A stretch of DNA of 64,000 bases. Origin: Planctomicrobium piriforme. GTDB taxonomy: Bacteria > Planctomycetota > Planctomycetia > Planctomycetales > Planctomycetaceae. The position numbers and the translations under genes are program-made. The stretch spans positions 1-64,000 of the forward strand of contig CAMATH010000026.1 in assembly GCA_945860955.1 (NCBI GenBank), in the 5' to 3' direction. Under the pieces are notes generated by a model. That model worked only from the letters and a program-made list of their open reading frames with translations. It had not been told where the DNA came from and searched no databases. This document shows, in pieces, positions 7,232 to 16,703 of the stretch (positions within the stretch are counted from its first letter, which is position 1; every line of letters begins with the position of its first letter).

Positions 7232-10200
7232 ATGAGTCGTCTGTCTGTCGGGTTGGTGCTGGTGTTGGCGTTGCTGCGCGTCGGGGTTCCCCGCGATGTC
7301 GCCGCTCAGGAAAAGACCAAGCCCATCAAAGCGCTTCTGATCACCGGTGGCTGTTGCCACGACTACGCGCGACAGAAAGAGCTTCTCAAGCGGGGGATCG
7401 AAGCGCGGGGGATGATCGAAGTGACTCTTGTCCACTCGGCGGACAAAAGCACCAAAGCCCGGTTCGACATGTACGACAACCCCGACTGGGCGAAGGGGTA
7501 CGATGTCGTGATTCATGATGAATGCTCGGCGGACGTCACCGAGCAACCGTACGTCGACAACATCCTCAATGCCCACAAAGGCGGAGTCGCCGCCGTCAAT
7601 CTGCATTGTGCGATGCACTGTTACCGCATCGGTCGGGACGACTGGTTTCAATTCGTGGGGATTCACTCGACCGGCCACGGTCCGCAGAAACCAATCGACG
7701 TGACTTTCGTCGATCGCGAACACCCGGTTTCGCGTGATCTGGAGAATTGGACGACGATCAACGAGGAACTCTACAACAACATCAAGTTGTTCGAAACGAC
7801 CGTGCCGCTCGCGCGGGGACGACAGGACACGGGCAACAAGGTCGACGACTTCGTGGTCGCCTGGGCGAACACGTTTGGCAAAGCGCGTGTCTTCAGCACA
7901 ACGCTCGGTCATAACAACGAGACCGTGGCCGATCCCCGGTACCTCGACCTGGTGACACGCGGCCTGCTGTGGTCGGTCGACAAACTGACTCCCGAGTATC
8001 AGCGCCCCTTCGCCGTCCCCAAGAAGGAGCTGGTTCCTGTCAACCTCGCGCGGGGCAAACGCGCGACCGCGTCGAAATCGCAGGAGGGACATCCGCCGGA
8101 ACACGCCGTCGATGGCAAAGACGAAACCCGCTGGTGTTCACCCGACGCCGCTCCGGGCCAGACCTGGCAGGTCGATCTCGGCGAACCTCAGGAATTGACC
8201 GGTTGCCGAATTGTCTGGGAACAGGACGACACGAACTACCGCTATCTGATCGAAGGATCCCTGGACGGCAAGGAATGGCAGACACTGTCTGACCAGCAGA
8301 AGACGGAACTGCGCGAGCAGACTCAAACGCTGAAATTCTCGGCGAAAGAGATCCGGCATGTGCGTATTCATATCACGGGGTTGGCTCCCGGACGTTGGGG
8401 GAGTTTCTTTGAATTCGAAGTACACGGAACCCGCATGGAGGAACGCGTGGTTGGCGTGGGGGATGCTTTCAGACCCCGCTCAATCCAGGGGACCGGTGCA
8501 CTGGCGGGCATCAAGGCCCCCACCGGCTTTGCGGTGTCGCTGTTCGCCGCTCCGCCGCAGGTGACTTATCCTGTCTGCCTCGCGAGTGATCCCGAGGGGG
8601 CGGTGTATGTGGGAATCGATGAAAACGGTTCACTCGACAAGCAGCCGGGCCGGGGACGCATTGTGCGCTGTCGCGACACGAACGGCGACGGAGCCGCCGA
8701 CGAGTTTATCGAATTTGCCAAAGTCGACAGCCCGCGCGGCATCATCGTGACGGGCGGGGCGAATGGACGGGGGACGGAATTGTTTGTCCTGCATCCTCCG
8801 CACCTTTCGGTGTTTCACGACCGCGATGGGGATGGGGTTTCGGAAGAAAGCCAAATCCTTGTCCGGAACATTGGCTTTGGCCTCGATTTTCGCGGAGCCG
8901 ACCATACGACCAATGGCATTCAACTCGGGATCGACGGCTGGATCTACGTCGCCGTTGGGGACTATGGTTTCATCCAGGCGACCGGATCCGACGGACGCAC
9001 GGTGCAGATGAAAGGGGGCGGCATCGCGCGGGTTCGCCCCGATGGATCCGAACTTGAACTGGTCTCGCGCGGCCAGAGGAACATTTACGATGTCGCCGTC
9101 AGCCCGCTGCTCGACCTGTTCACCCGGGACAACACCAACGACGGGGGAGGCTGGAACGTGCGGCTGAGCTATGTCCCGCATGGTGCCCAGATGGGTTATC
9201 CCTCGTTGTTCCTGAACTTCGCCGACGAGATTGTCCAGCCGCTCGCGGATTACGGCGGGGGATCACCGTGCGGATCGTTGTACATCGATGAACCCACATT
9301 GCCCGGCGAACTGGGGCAGTCGCTTTATACGTGCGATTGGGGACGTAGCGTTGTCTATCGGCATCCGCTCAGTCCCAGCGGGGCCGGCTTCGTCGCGGAA
9401 CAGGAACCGTTCCTCGAGGTTCCGCGTCCCACGGATATGGATGTCGATCGGTCGGGAAACATCTATGTGAGCAGTTGGAAGGATGGAGGATTCAATTTCG
9501 GCAATCCCAACGTGGGATACGTGATCAAGGTGAGTCCACCCCGCAGCGCGCAGGAGGACGTTCCCACCGCAGTGGCCAACGATCGAAGTTCCACGTCAAC
9601 AGACAACGTGCTCGCGCGGCTCGCTTCGCGCAGCCACACCACGCGCATTCAAGCCCAGCAGGAGATCCTTCGCTCGAAACCGTCCGATGTGTTGGTCGCA
9701 GGACTGGAAAAGCTGGCAGGCACCGAAAGCCCCTTGCCCGTCCGCGTGGCTGCAATGTTCACGTTGAAGCAGTGGCAGGGGGCGAAATCTCATCCGTTTC
9801 TAATGTCATTGGCGAGCGACGCGACGATTCGCGAATTCGCGCTGCGGGCATTGGCCGATCGGGAGACCGAATTGGGGGATGTCTCGGTCGATCCGTTCGT
9901 TGCCGGCCTGAAGGATTCGAATCCCCGTGTGCGTTTGCAGGCGGTGCGCGGACTGGGGCGGTTTGACTTGGTTTCAGGGGACCGGGCCCGAGCGGTCGCA
10001 AGTCGGATGCTGCCTTTGACAATTGACCGTGATCCCCTGGTCGCACACCTCGCCGTGCGCAGTCTGGTCGCGTTGGGTGCCGCTGAAGCGTGTCTTACGG
10101 GATTGACCGCGGAGTCGCTGGAAATCCGCCAGGGGGCGGGCAAGGTGCTGATGCATCTGCATGATCCCGTCGTTGTGGCCAAACTGGTCGAGTCGCTGGA

Positions 10201-11596
10201 ACGGCCCGTGGTCGCCAACACTCTGGATACAACGCGTCCCGGCAGTATTGACCGCGCGACTCGCCAGATTGTGCTGTTGGCGCTGTGCCGGCTCTATCAT
10301 CAGGAGGCCCCCTACACGGGGGACTGGTGGGGAACCCGGCCCGATACCAGCGGCCCGTATTACAAGCCAGCCAACTGGTCGGAATCGGAACGAATCGCCA
10401 GCGCGCTGTCCCGGGAATTGACGGCGGGTGAACCCGACGTGGTGAAGTTTCTGCTGCCCCAATTGCGACGGCACAAAATTGAAATCCCGGGGATGCAGGA
10501 ACGGCTGGTGAAGCTTGCGACGTCCGACCGTGACTTCTTTTCCACCGGAGCCAACCTGTTGAGTGATGGGTCCGGTCCGCTGACTCCCGACGCGGTCGAG
10601 TTGCTGGAGGTGGCGGCTACGGCGGCGAAAGGTGACGTGGCGCTGCGGGTCGCGGCGCTTCGCGGATTCCAGCGACGGATCGATCAGCCCGGAGTGTTTG
10701 ACGCCGCGATCCGCAGCTTCACCGAGGCGGTCGATGGGGAAGGGTTGGCGCAGGTTTCGCAAACGTGGAACGAATTCATCCGCGAACCAAAACTCTCGGC
10801 TCAAGTGGATGCTCTGGCGCGGCACATTGACTCTGCCGATTCTCGGGGGGCGGAGCTCGTGTACGCCGCTCTGTCGTTTATTTCGGAATCGCCGCAGGCA
10901 CCCCAGTTGTCGCGAAACAAGGCGCTGGCGCTTGTTGAAGCGGCCTGGGCGCGTCCCGAGACCGCGGTCCGCCTGTTGCGGGGAATCGGTCGGGGAAAAC
11001 TGGAGGCGCAGGTCTTTCAGATTCAGCAACAATTGAAGTCGGAATCCGCCGCGGTTCAGGAAGCGGCACGCTTCGCCGTCAGTCGACTGGAACTTGATCA
11101 GGAGCCACCCATTGATCCCGCGAAACCACTGCTCGGGGCATTGAAATTCGAAGAGATCGTGGCGCAGGTCGGTTCACAGAAGGGGGATGCCAAATACGGT
11201 CAGCGGCTGTTCAGTCGGCAGGGCTGTGTGGCGTGTCACTCGGTCTCCGCGAGCGAACCGGTCAAAGGTCCACTGCTGTTGGACATCGCCAAACGGTACA
11301 AGCGGCACGAGCTGGTCGAATCGATCGTGAAACCGAGCGCGAAGATCGCCCAGGGATTCGAGTCGCAGTACTTCCTGAGCAACAGCGGCAAGATTTACGA
11401 CGGCTTCGTCGTCCGAGAGTCGGGAGAGGAAATCGAGCTGCGAAACGTCGCGGGCGTCTCCACGATTCTGAAAAAGGATGAGATCGAAGAACGTGGCAAG
11501 CGCGACGTGTCGATCATGCCGGCGGGCTTGGTCGACAAGCTCAGTCCGCAGCAGTTCGCGTCACTGCTCGATTACCTGGAGTCGCTGAAGAACTGA
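7232..11596 (+). CDS. PVC-type multidomain protein: ThuA, F5/8 discoidin, beta-propeller, HEAT, cytochrome c
   Basis: This 1454-residue exported protein starts with a signal peptide (LVLVLALLRVGVPRDVAAQ). The order seen is: a ThuA-like domain (about 30-265, with IKALLITGGCCHDY); an F5/8 type C sugar-binding domain (about 275-405, NLARGKRATASKSQEG then WQVDLGEPQELTGCRIVWE); a six-bladed PVC-type membrane-bound dehydrogenase propeller (about 425-780); HEAT-like helical repeats (about 800-1290); and a c-type cytochrome whose haem motif CVACH is at residues 1332-1336. This architecture is characteristic of planctomycetes and verrucomicrobia. It is thought to serve extracytoplasmic oxidation of sugars or polysaccharides with electrons leaving through the haem; the substrate is unknown. 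The gene stands alone on its strand, with divergent spacing on both sides. Confidence 0.9.
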   Translation: MSRLSVGLVLVLALLRVGVPRDVAAQEKTKPIKALLITGGCCHDYARQKELLKRGIEARGMIEVTLVHSADKSTKARFDMYDNPDWAKGYDVVIHDECSADVTEQPYVDNILNAHKGGVAAVNLHCAMHCYRIGRDDWFQFVGIHSTGHGPQKPIDVTFVDREHPVSRDLENWTTINEELYNNIKLFETTVPLARGRQDTGNKVDDFVVAWANTFGKARVFSTTLGHNNETVADPRYLDLVTRGLLWSVDKLTPEYQRPFAVPKKELVPVNLARGKRATASKSQEGHPPEHAVDGKDETRWCSPDAAPGQTWQVDLGEPQELTGCRIVWEQDDTNYRYLIEGSLDGKEWQTLSDQQKTELREQTQTLKFSAKEIRHVRIHITGLAPGRWGSFFEFEVHGTRMEERVVGVGDAFRPRSIQGTGALAGIKAPTGFAVSLFAAPPQVTYPVCLASDPEGAVYVGIDENGSLDKQPGRGRIVRCRDTNGDGAADEFIEFAKVDSPRGIIVTGGANGRGTELFVLHPPHLSVFHDRDGDGVSEESQILVRNIGFGLDFRGADHTTNGIQLGIDGWIYVAVGDYGFIQATGSDGRTVQMKGGGIARVRPDGSELELVSRGQRNIYDVAVSPLLDLFTRDNTNDGGGWNVRLSYVPHGAQMGYPSLFLNFADEIVQPLADYGGGSPCGSLYIDEPTLPGELGQSLYTCDWGRSVVYRHPLSPSGAGFVAEQEPFLEVPRPTDMDVDRSGNIYVSSWKDGGFNFGNPNVGYVIKVSPPRSAQEDVPTAVANDRSSTSTDNVLARLASRSHTTRIQAQQEILRSKPSDVLVAGLEKLAGTESPLPVRVAAMFTLKQWQGAKSHPFLMSLASDATIREFALRALADRETELGDVSVDPFVAGLKDSNPRVRLQAVRGLGRFDLVSGDRARAVASRMLPLTIDRDPLVAHLAVRSLVALGAAEACLTGLTAESLEIRQGAGKVLMHLHDPVVVAKLVESLERPVVANTLDTTRPGSIDRATRQIVLLALCRLYHQEAPYTGDWWGTRPDTSGPYYKPANWSESERIASALSRELTAGEPDVVKFLLPQLRRHKIEIPGMQERLVKLATSDRDFFSTGANLLSDGSGPLTPDAVELLEVAATAAKGDVALRVAALRGFQRRIDQPGVFDAAIRSFTEAVDGEGLAQVSQTWNEFIREPKLSAQVDALARHIDSADSRGAELVYAALSFISESPQAPQLSRNKALALVEAAWARPETAVRLLRGIGRGKLEAQVFQIQQQLKSESAAVQEAARFAVSRLELDQEPPIDPAKPLLGALKFEEIVAQVGSQKGDAKYGQRLFSRQGCVACHSVSASEPVKGPLLLDIAKRYKRHELVESIVKPSAKIAQGFESQYFLSNSGKIYDGFVVRESGEEIELRNVAGVSTILKKDEIEERGKRDVSIMPAGLVDKLSPQQFASLLDYLESLKN

Positions 11597-11755
11597 CGGG
11601 AGGATCGTCGCGTAATCGCGACGATTGGGTGAGCTGGAGGAACACGAACCTGCGTTCTGGGAACCGGAACAAAAACCTTGGCGTTCGCGTGGCCTAGAGT
11701 TCCGTTGGTTGACGGATGCTGGAATTCCAGACGGAACCGATTGGTCGTCCTGTTC

Positions 11756-11790
11756 GAGACGTGGTTCAATTTTCAATTGAACCACGTCTC
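11756..11790. terminator. Perfect 16-bp palindrome with 3-nt loop, terminator-like
   Basis: GAGACGTGGTTCAATT at 11756-11771 is followed by TTC and then its exact reverse complement at 11775-11790. It lies between the convergent ends of the giant cytochrome gene and fliJ, where a bidirectional terminator is expected. No run of T follows on either strand, so it is not a classical intrinsic terminator. A protein-binding dyad or the end of a small mobile element is also possible. Nothing else is visible in 11597-11891. Confidence 0.5.
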
Positions 11791-11891
11791 GGCAAAATCT
11801 CTCGCGATCCCCCGGCGCTGGTAGCTGACTGCGAACGCTCCAGGGGACTCTTTTCCATCGTGGACGATCGCCGTAGAATAGCCGTAGTGCC

Positions 11892-12341
11892 TCATTCACT
11901 GCGAGTTGAAGGCGGGTTACGCGCTCCCCAGGCGTCTTCCAGTTCAAATTGCGCGCGTCGCGCGACTTGGCGATCGATTTCTGCCTGTTCCTTTTCGCGC
12001 AACCGCTCCAGCATCTGGAGTTTCTGGTCCGCCACGACCACCCGCTGGCGCTCCCCCTCTACACGGCGCGCCGCCGCCTCGAGTTCGACCGCCATTCCTT
12101 CAATCGCGGCGAGAAGTTGAGTCACGTGGGCCCGGTGAGCGGCAAGCGCCCGAACGTCGATCAAGTCGGTCTGCTCGCTCTGTCGGGCGGCCGCCACCGC
12201 CTGCGCGTGTTCGTGCCGCAGCGAATGTTCGTCTGCCAGAAGTCGGGAGTGATGCCGACTCGCCACTGCCAGTTCCTGAACACGCTGGTCTCGTTCGGAT
12301 TTTCGGATCCGGATCAGACTGTGCAGGCGGGCGGGAGACAT
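11892..12341 (-). CDS. fliJ: FliJ-like flagellar export chaperone
   Basis: This 149-residue protein is almost entirely a charged coiled coil. Typical stretches are LHSLIRIRKSERDQRVQEL at the start and RQRVVVADQKLQMLERLREK followed by an EQAEIDRQ stretch near the end. Size, coiled-coil hairpin form and position just after fliI fit FliJ, the central stalk of the flagellar export ATPase. FliJ is poorly conserved in sequence, so context carries most of the weight. It is the last gene of the cluster, about 96 bp downstream of fliI, and ends at the convergent palindrome. Confidence 0.75.
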   Translation of the reverse strand: MSPARLHSLIRIRKSERDQRVQELAVASRHHSRLLADEHSLRHEHAQAVAAARQSEQTDLIDVRALAAHRAHVTQLLAAIEGMAVELEAAARRVEGERQRVVVADQKLQMLERLREKEQAEIDRQVARRAQFELEDAWGARNPPSTRSE

Positions 12342-12437
12342 GGTGGTGTCTTGTAGGAACGGGTCAGGAAGTGCGATGCGGTGTGCCGGTACTCCGCGAA
12401 TGGAAAGACAACATTCGGAACCGGGGTGAACTGGAAA

Positions 12438-13784
12438 TTAGAACGCCGCGCAGCGGTCGGCGAGCGTGAGCAACCATCGCTGAAGTTCACCCCAGTTGGT
12501 CCACTCATCGCGTTCCTGACAGAGAAACGACAGGATCTCCTGCCGGTGCGCGATCGCCAGATCGACCGCGCGCTGACTCCCCGACTGATACGCCCCGATC
12601 GAAATAAGATCCTCCGCCTGATGGTATGCCGCCAGGAGTTTGCGAATGACACCGGCCGCGTGCTTGTGGTCCCCCGGTACAATGTCGCTCATCACCCGGC
12701 TGAGACTTGCCAGAATGTCGACCGCGGGGAAATGGCCTTCATGCGAAAGTTTGCGAGACAGCACCACGTGTCCGTCGAGCGTTCCACGCACCGCGTCGGC
12801 GATCGGTTCGTTCGGGTCATCCCCTTCAACAAGCACGGTATACAGGCCGGTGATGCTGCCAGAATTCGTTCGGCCGCTGCGTTCAAGAATCCGGGGCAAC
12901 AGCGCGAAGACACTGGGGGGATAGCCACGCGTCGCAGGTGGTTCGCCCGCCGCCAGACCGATTTCCCGCTGCGCGAGGGCGAGACGAGTGATGCTGTCGA
13001 CAACCAGCAGCACATTTTTGCCCAGATCCCGAAAATACTCCGCGACCGCTGTTCCCACGCTGGCGGCGCGCCGGCGAATCAGGGGCGATTCATCGCTGGT
13101 CGCCGCGATCACCACCGACCGCGTCATTCCTTCGGGTCCGAGATTCTCCTCCAGAAACTCCCGGACTTCACGGCCACGTTCGCCGATCAGAACAACCACG
13201 TTCACGTCGGCGGAGCTGCGCCGGGCGATCTGGCCCAACAGCACGCTTTTTCCCACGCCCGAACCGGCGAAAATTCCCAGACGTTGACCGACACCGCAGG
13301 ACAGAAAGCCATCGATCGCGCGTATCCCCGTCGAGAGCGGAGACTCGATTCGCGGGCGATTGAGCGGCGAAGTGACTTCCGGAACGAACGACACCCGGTC
13401 CGTAAGTCGCGGCGGCGTGCCCCCATCGAGCAACCGGCCAGAGCCGTCGAGAACCCGCCCCAACAGTCCCTCACCCACACGCAGTGTCGGGGCCGACCGG
13501 GTCAATGAGACGCGACTTCCCCGGCGAACTCCTGCCAGATCCGCCTCACACAGGAGGATTGTTTCCTCATCACGGAAACCAACGACTTCGGCTTTCAGGG
13601 GACTCGCGCCATCGCGATCGATCTGGCACCACGCGCCCAGCGGCGCGGGGAAGTCGGTAGCGGAAACCGCCAGGCCGGAAAGTCTCGAGACACTTCCCGA
13701 CAATCCATAGGGAACGACGCGCGCCAGTTGACTGGCCCAGCCAATCGAGGGGGTGTTGAGTACAGCGGTTGACATGTCGCTCAC
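12438..13784 (-). CDS. fliI: Flagellum-specific ATPase FliI
   Basis: The 448-residue protein is the ATPase of the flagellar type III export apparatus. The nucleotide-binding loop is FAGSGVGKSVLLGQIA, the Walker B strand is NVLLVVDSITRLALAQREI, and the family signature GLAAGEPPATRGYPPSVF follows. Length is normal for FliI (about 440-460). The N-terminal beta-barrel and C-terminal helical region with ISIGAYQSGS are also present. The start overlaps the fliH stop (ATGA), so the two are translationally coupled. FliI acts as a cytoplasmic hexamer with FliH and FliJ. Confidence 0.93.
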   Translation of the reverse strand: MSDMSTAVLNTPSIGWASQLARVVPYGLSGSVSRLSGLAVSATDFPAPLGAWCQIDRDGASPLKAEVVGFRDEETILLCEADLAGVRRGSRVSLTRSAPTLRVGEGLLGRVLDGSGRLLDGGTPPRLTDRVSFVPEVTSPLNRPRIESPLSTGIRAIDGFLSCGVGQRLGIFAGSGVGKSVLLGQIARRSSADVNVVVLIGERGREVREFLEENLGPEGMTRSVVIAATSDESPLIRRRAASVGTAVAEYFRDLGKNVLLVVDSITRLALAQREIGLAAGEPPATRGYPPSVFALLPRILERSGRTNSGSITGLYTVLVEGDDPNEPIADAVRGTLDGHVVLSRKLSHEGHFPAVDILASLSRVMSDIVPGDHKHAAGVIRKLLAAYHQAEDLISIGAYQSGSQRAVDLAIAHRQEILSFLCQERDEWTNWGELQRWLLTLADRCAAF

Positions 13785-14479
13785 TCCCCGGTCAGTTCAG
13801 CGACCATTCGCGCCAATTGAGTCTCGACGCGCGCGTCGATCGATCCCGACGCCAACTCGACAAAACACCCGCCCGGAGCGATCGACGGATCGACCACAAT
13901 CCGGCAGCCCGGGTTCAACGCCTGTCGCGAACCGGTTCCCTGAACAAGCGAGACGTCGCACGGATTCACCCGCAGAGAGACCTGGGGAATGCCCGCCGCG
14001 AGTGACAGCGCGTCTCGCAACATGCCGTCCGCGAGATGGGGCCGCGCTGTCAGTTCGGCGCGCACAATGCGGCCTGCCATCGCCGCCGCGAGTTCCATCA
14101 CCTGGATTTCCGATCGGGCCACCCATTGTTCCCGTTCCACCGTCAGTTTCGTCAGCAGGTCATCCACCGCGTGCAGCAACGGTCCGACCTGCTCCCGGGC
14201 GGCGTCGACCGACCGCAGCGCGGCGCGGCGTTCGATCTCCTGTTGCATCGTTTCATGGGCGGCGGCGCAACCGGCCGCATACCCCTTTTCTGTTGCCTGA
14301 TGGCGCAGCGCATCTGCTTCGGCGCGAGCCGCCTCCAGCAACCGTTCTGCCTCGACCCGGGCTGATGTCACAAGATCGGTGCATTGCCGTTTCAGATCGG
14401 TGTATTGCAGCGCCGCGGCGTCGGAACCGAGTGGCGACGGTCCCTTGATGATTCGAGCGGGGGTTCGCAACAGGCTCAT
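13781..14479 (-). CDS. fliH: FliH, regulator of the flagellar export ATPase
   Basis: This 232-residue protein has an N-terminal charged segment, a long Ala/Glu-rich coiled coil (SARVEAERLLEAARAEADAL) with a GYAAGCAAAHE stretch, and a C-terminal globular part with LAAAMAGRIVRAEL and GCRIVVDPSIAPGGCFVEL. The last pattern is typical of FliH/YscL. It dimerises, binds the FliI N-terminus and links the ATPase to the C-ring. The start overlaps the stop of the upstream fliF-fliG fusion by four bases, and its own stop overlaps the start of fliI, so all three are tightly coupled. Confidence 0.88.
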   Translation of the reverse strand: MSLLRTPARIIKGPSPLGSDAAALQYTDLKRQCTDLVTSARVEAERLLEAARAEADALRHQATEKGYAAGCAAAHETMQQEIERRAALRSVDAAREQVGPLLHAVDDLLTKLTVEREQWVARSEIQVMELAAAMAGRIVRAELTARPHLADGMLRDALSLAAGIPQVSLRVNPCDVSLVQGTGSRQALNPGCRIVVDPSIAPGGCFVELASGSIDARVETQLARMVAELTGE

Positions 14480-16608
14480 GTCGCCGTTTCTTCCATCGCG
14501 CGCTGGCGATTCGTGCGTCGGCCGCGCCAGCGCAGGGGAGTCAGTTCATGGGCGATCGCCCGTTGGGCCGCGTCTACGTCGGCCAGTCGTACGGGGCCGA
14601 GTTGGTCCAGCGCACTCTGAAGCGCGAGCGCGTCCGCCGACGTCAGACTGTCACGCAGTTTCGTAACAATGGAATCATCCGCCCCTTTGAGCGCAATCGC
14701 CCAGTGTTCCAGATCGAATGAGGCGAACAGCTCGCGTAACGATCCGTCATCCAACATTCGCAGGTCGTGAAATTCCGCTTGGGGAATGGATTGGGGAGTT
14801 GCGACACGACGCGACGTGTCGCGGCCGAGCGTTTCTAAAATCGGCGAACTCGGTTCATTCACCCGGGCCGATGGCGGCAGTGTGGAATCGGCTGAAATGT
14901 CGCGGGCCGCGTCGAGACGCGATCGCCGAAGGGTTCTCAGGCGTTCTTCCAGCACACTGGCGAATTCGGCGAGAACCGTGGGGGATGGAGCGTCGAGTGT
15001 CGCCATTCGGCGGACGATATCGAGCCGCACGCCGGCGGGCATCAGCCGCAACACGAATGCCGACTGTGCCGGCGGCAGTCGCGAGAGGATGACCGCGATC
15101 GCCTGGGGCGGTTCGTCCCGCAGCAGAGTCCGCCATTCATCGGCAGAACAATCGTGCAGCATAGCGAATTCGCGTGGGGCATGAGGTACCTGTTCATCCG
15201 CCCGGGCGGTGGATCCCCGCTCTAGGGAGACGGAATTCTGGGCCAGTTCCGTCAGATCCAGACCTGAATCGTCGGGACTATGGTGATTTGCTGGGTCCGC
15301 CGTTGAATCGCGCGAATCGGCGTCGTCATTAGTCAATCGACCGTCCGCATCGCCCGCAGATGAAGCGTCGGAAGCTGGCACTTCTGGAGAGGAACCACGT
15401 CGCGCGATTCGGGGAAGTGTGCAGACAATCGCCAGCAGAGTCGCCAGCCCCACCAGTGCGCCCGGCCAGGTTTGCAGCCAGGCCATGATCTGCTGTGTGG
15501 CCACTTCTGTTTCGCTGGCCGAGGCAGATTCGCCGGTGGTTTCTCCCCGAAACACGATGCGCACGACATCCTTCGTGCTGAAGCCCGATTCCAGGCAGAG
15601 TGTCTTCAGGACGATCTGCTCGACCTTGCGGCGGAGGTCGATTCGTGTCGGGCGGGGTTTTTCACCCGGTGCGGGAGGCCGGGCGGATCGAGGCGAACGT
15701 CCCGCCAAGGAACGTGTCACCGCCGGGGGAATCTCAACCGTGACGAAGTACTTTGATCCAGCCGACCGCGACTCGCGCTCCGTGATCTGAATCGAAACTT
15801 CGGGAATCCAGGCGAGTTTTTGAGACAGTTCCGACTCGACACTCGCGGCGGTCGGTTCGAGTTCCTGTGGTGGCCTCAGGTCGCTCGCGCGAAAGCCAGC
15901 GGCATGCAGGGTGTCGTCTTGCTCAGCCGATGCCGTCCGGACGAGTTTCGCCCCCTGGGGACTATGCTCGATCAGCGTCACATCGTCCGCGGTCGCGAGT
16001 CCAAACGCACTGGCGACAGCGGTCTTCAACGACTCGGCGAGTTCTGGTGAGACGGCCTTTCCCGCCCGCGGAGTGATTCCCAGAACGGCCGTCGTGCGTC
16101 CTTCGCTTGAAAACGTGCGGCGTTTCGCGCGGTTCCACATCAGTCGGGCGTCGGCGATGTTCGGGTCGGCCTTGAACATCTCAATGAGTTCATTGGCGCG
16201 TGCCGAGTCCATCAGTTCCTGACGATGGCTCTCGCTGACCGGCCACGCCGACTGACTGAGGGCCTTTTCGTAATGCTCGCCAAACGACGACTTGCCATTG
16301 GCGTCATGAGAGAGCAGCGATTCACACCGTGCGCACTGATCGGCGGGCACGAAGATCCGCCCCCCCGAAACACGCAGACCGTTCACCCCAGCCTGCTTCA
16401 ACGTCCCCTGTGCCGTCCGCAACTCGGCGGCCACAAACACCCTGCCGCCAAACAACGGCTTGTCGGCGGTCGCGTCCTCCTGAGACCACAACCAACCTAC
16501 CGCCACGACACACGCCACCCCGGCCGCCAACAGCGCATAACGCCATTGTGGCGGCATCTGCGCGAGCAGATTTCGCACTGGGGCGGCAAGTGTTGACCAG
16601 GAATTCAT
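14476..16608 (-). CDS. FliF-FliG fusion: MS-ring protein joined to switch-ring domains
   Basis: One uninterrupted ORF of 710 residues. Residues 1-400 are FliF-like: a membrane helix at about 23-41, a ring-building region (PLFGGRVFV, then GRIFVPADQ, then FKADPNIADARLMW and KAVSPELAESLKTAVASAFG) and a second membrane helix at about 378-398. After a 75-residue acidic, probably disordered linker comes a FliG middle domain at about 483-560, in which EPPQAIAVILSRL matches the FliG EHPQ region. A FliG C-terminal domain follows at about 612-693 with FHDLRMLDDGSL, ALKGA and GPVRLADVDAAQ. The FliG N-terminal domain, which normally grips the FliF tail, is absent, and the usual FliF cytoplasmic tail is replaced. 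The role would be a single chain building both MS ring and rotor-facing C ring. FliF is usually about 550 and FliG about 330 residues, so both halves are short. No frameshift is needed to read the fusion. Confidence 0.85.
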   Translation of the reverse strand: MNSWSTLAAPVRNLLAQMPPQWRYALLAAGVACVVAVGWLWSQEDATADKPLFGGRVFVAAELRTAQGTLKQAGVNGLRVSGGRIFVPADQCARCESLLSHDANGKSSFGEHYEKALSQSAWPVSESHRQELMDSARANELIEMFKADPNIADARLMWNRAKRRTFSSEGRTTAVLGITPRAGKAVSPELAESLKTAVASAFGLATADDVTLIEHSPQGAKLVRTASAEQDDTLHAAGFRASDLRPPQELEPTAASVESELSQKLAWIPEVSIQITERESRSAGSKYFVTVEIPPAVTRSLAGRSPRSARPPAPGEKPRPTRIDLRRKVEQIVLKTLCLESGFSTKDVVRIVFRGETTGESASASETEVATQQIMAWLQTWPGALVGLATLLAIVCTLPRIARRGSSPEVPASDASSAGDADGRLTNDDADSRDSTADPANHHSPDDSGLDLTELAQNSVSLERGSTARADEQVPHAPREFAMLHDCSADEWRTLLRDEPPQAIAVILSRLPPAQSAFVLRLMPAGVRLDIVRRMATLDAPSPTVLAEFASVLEERLRTLRRSRLDAARDISADSTLPPSARVNEPSSPILETLGRDTSRRVATPQSIPQAEFHDLRMLDDGSLRELFASFDLEHWAIALKGADDSIVTKLRDSLTSADALALQSALDQLGPVRLADVDAAQRAIAHELTPLRWRGRRTNRQRAMEETAT

Positions 16609-16703
16609 GCGATCGGAGGAGGCCTTGTACGCGATTCCCGACGAGGGAGGGGGGCGCGGACAAGGGGAGGGGCCGAGCGTGATATCCCGGATTGGCGATC
16701 AGG

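Noticed and set aside
12381-13508. 375-codon plus-strand ORF opposite fliI
   Set aside because: It is a shadow of the fliI reading frame with biased composition and no recognisable domain.
14476-16608. Reading the FliF-FliG ORF as a type III secretion (injectisome) basal body protein
   Set aside because: FliG-like middle and C-terminal domains exist only in flagella, and no injectisome genes are nearby.
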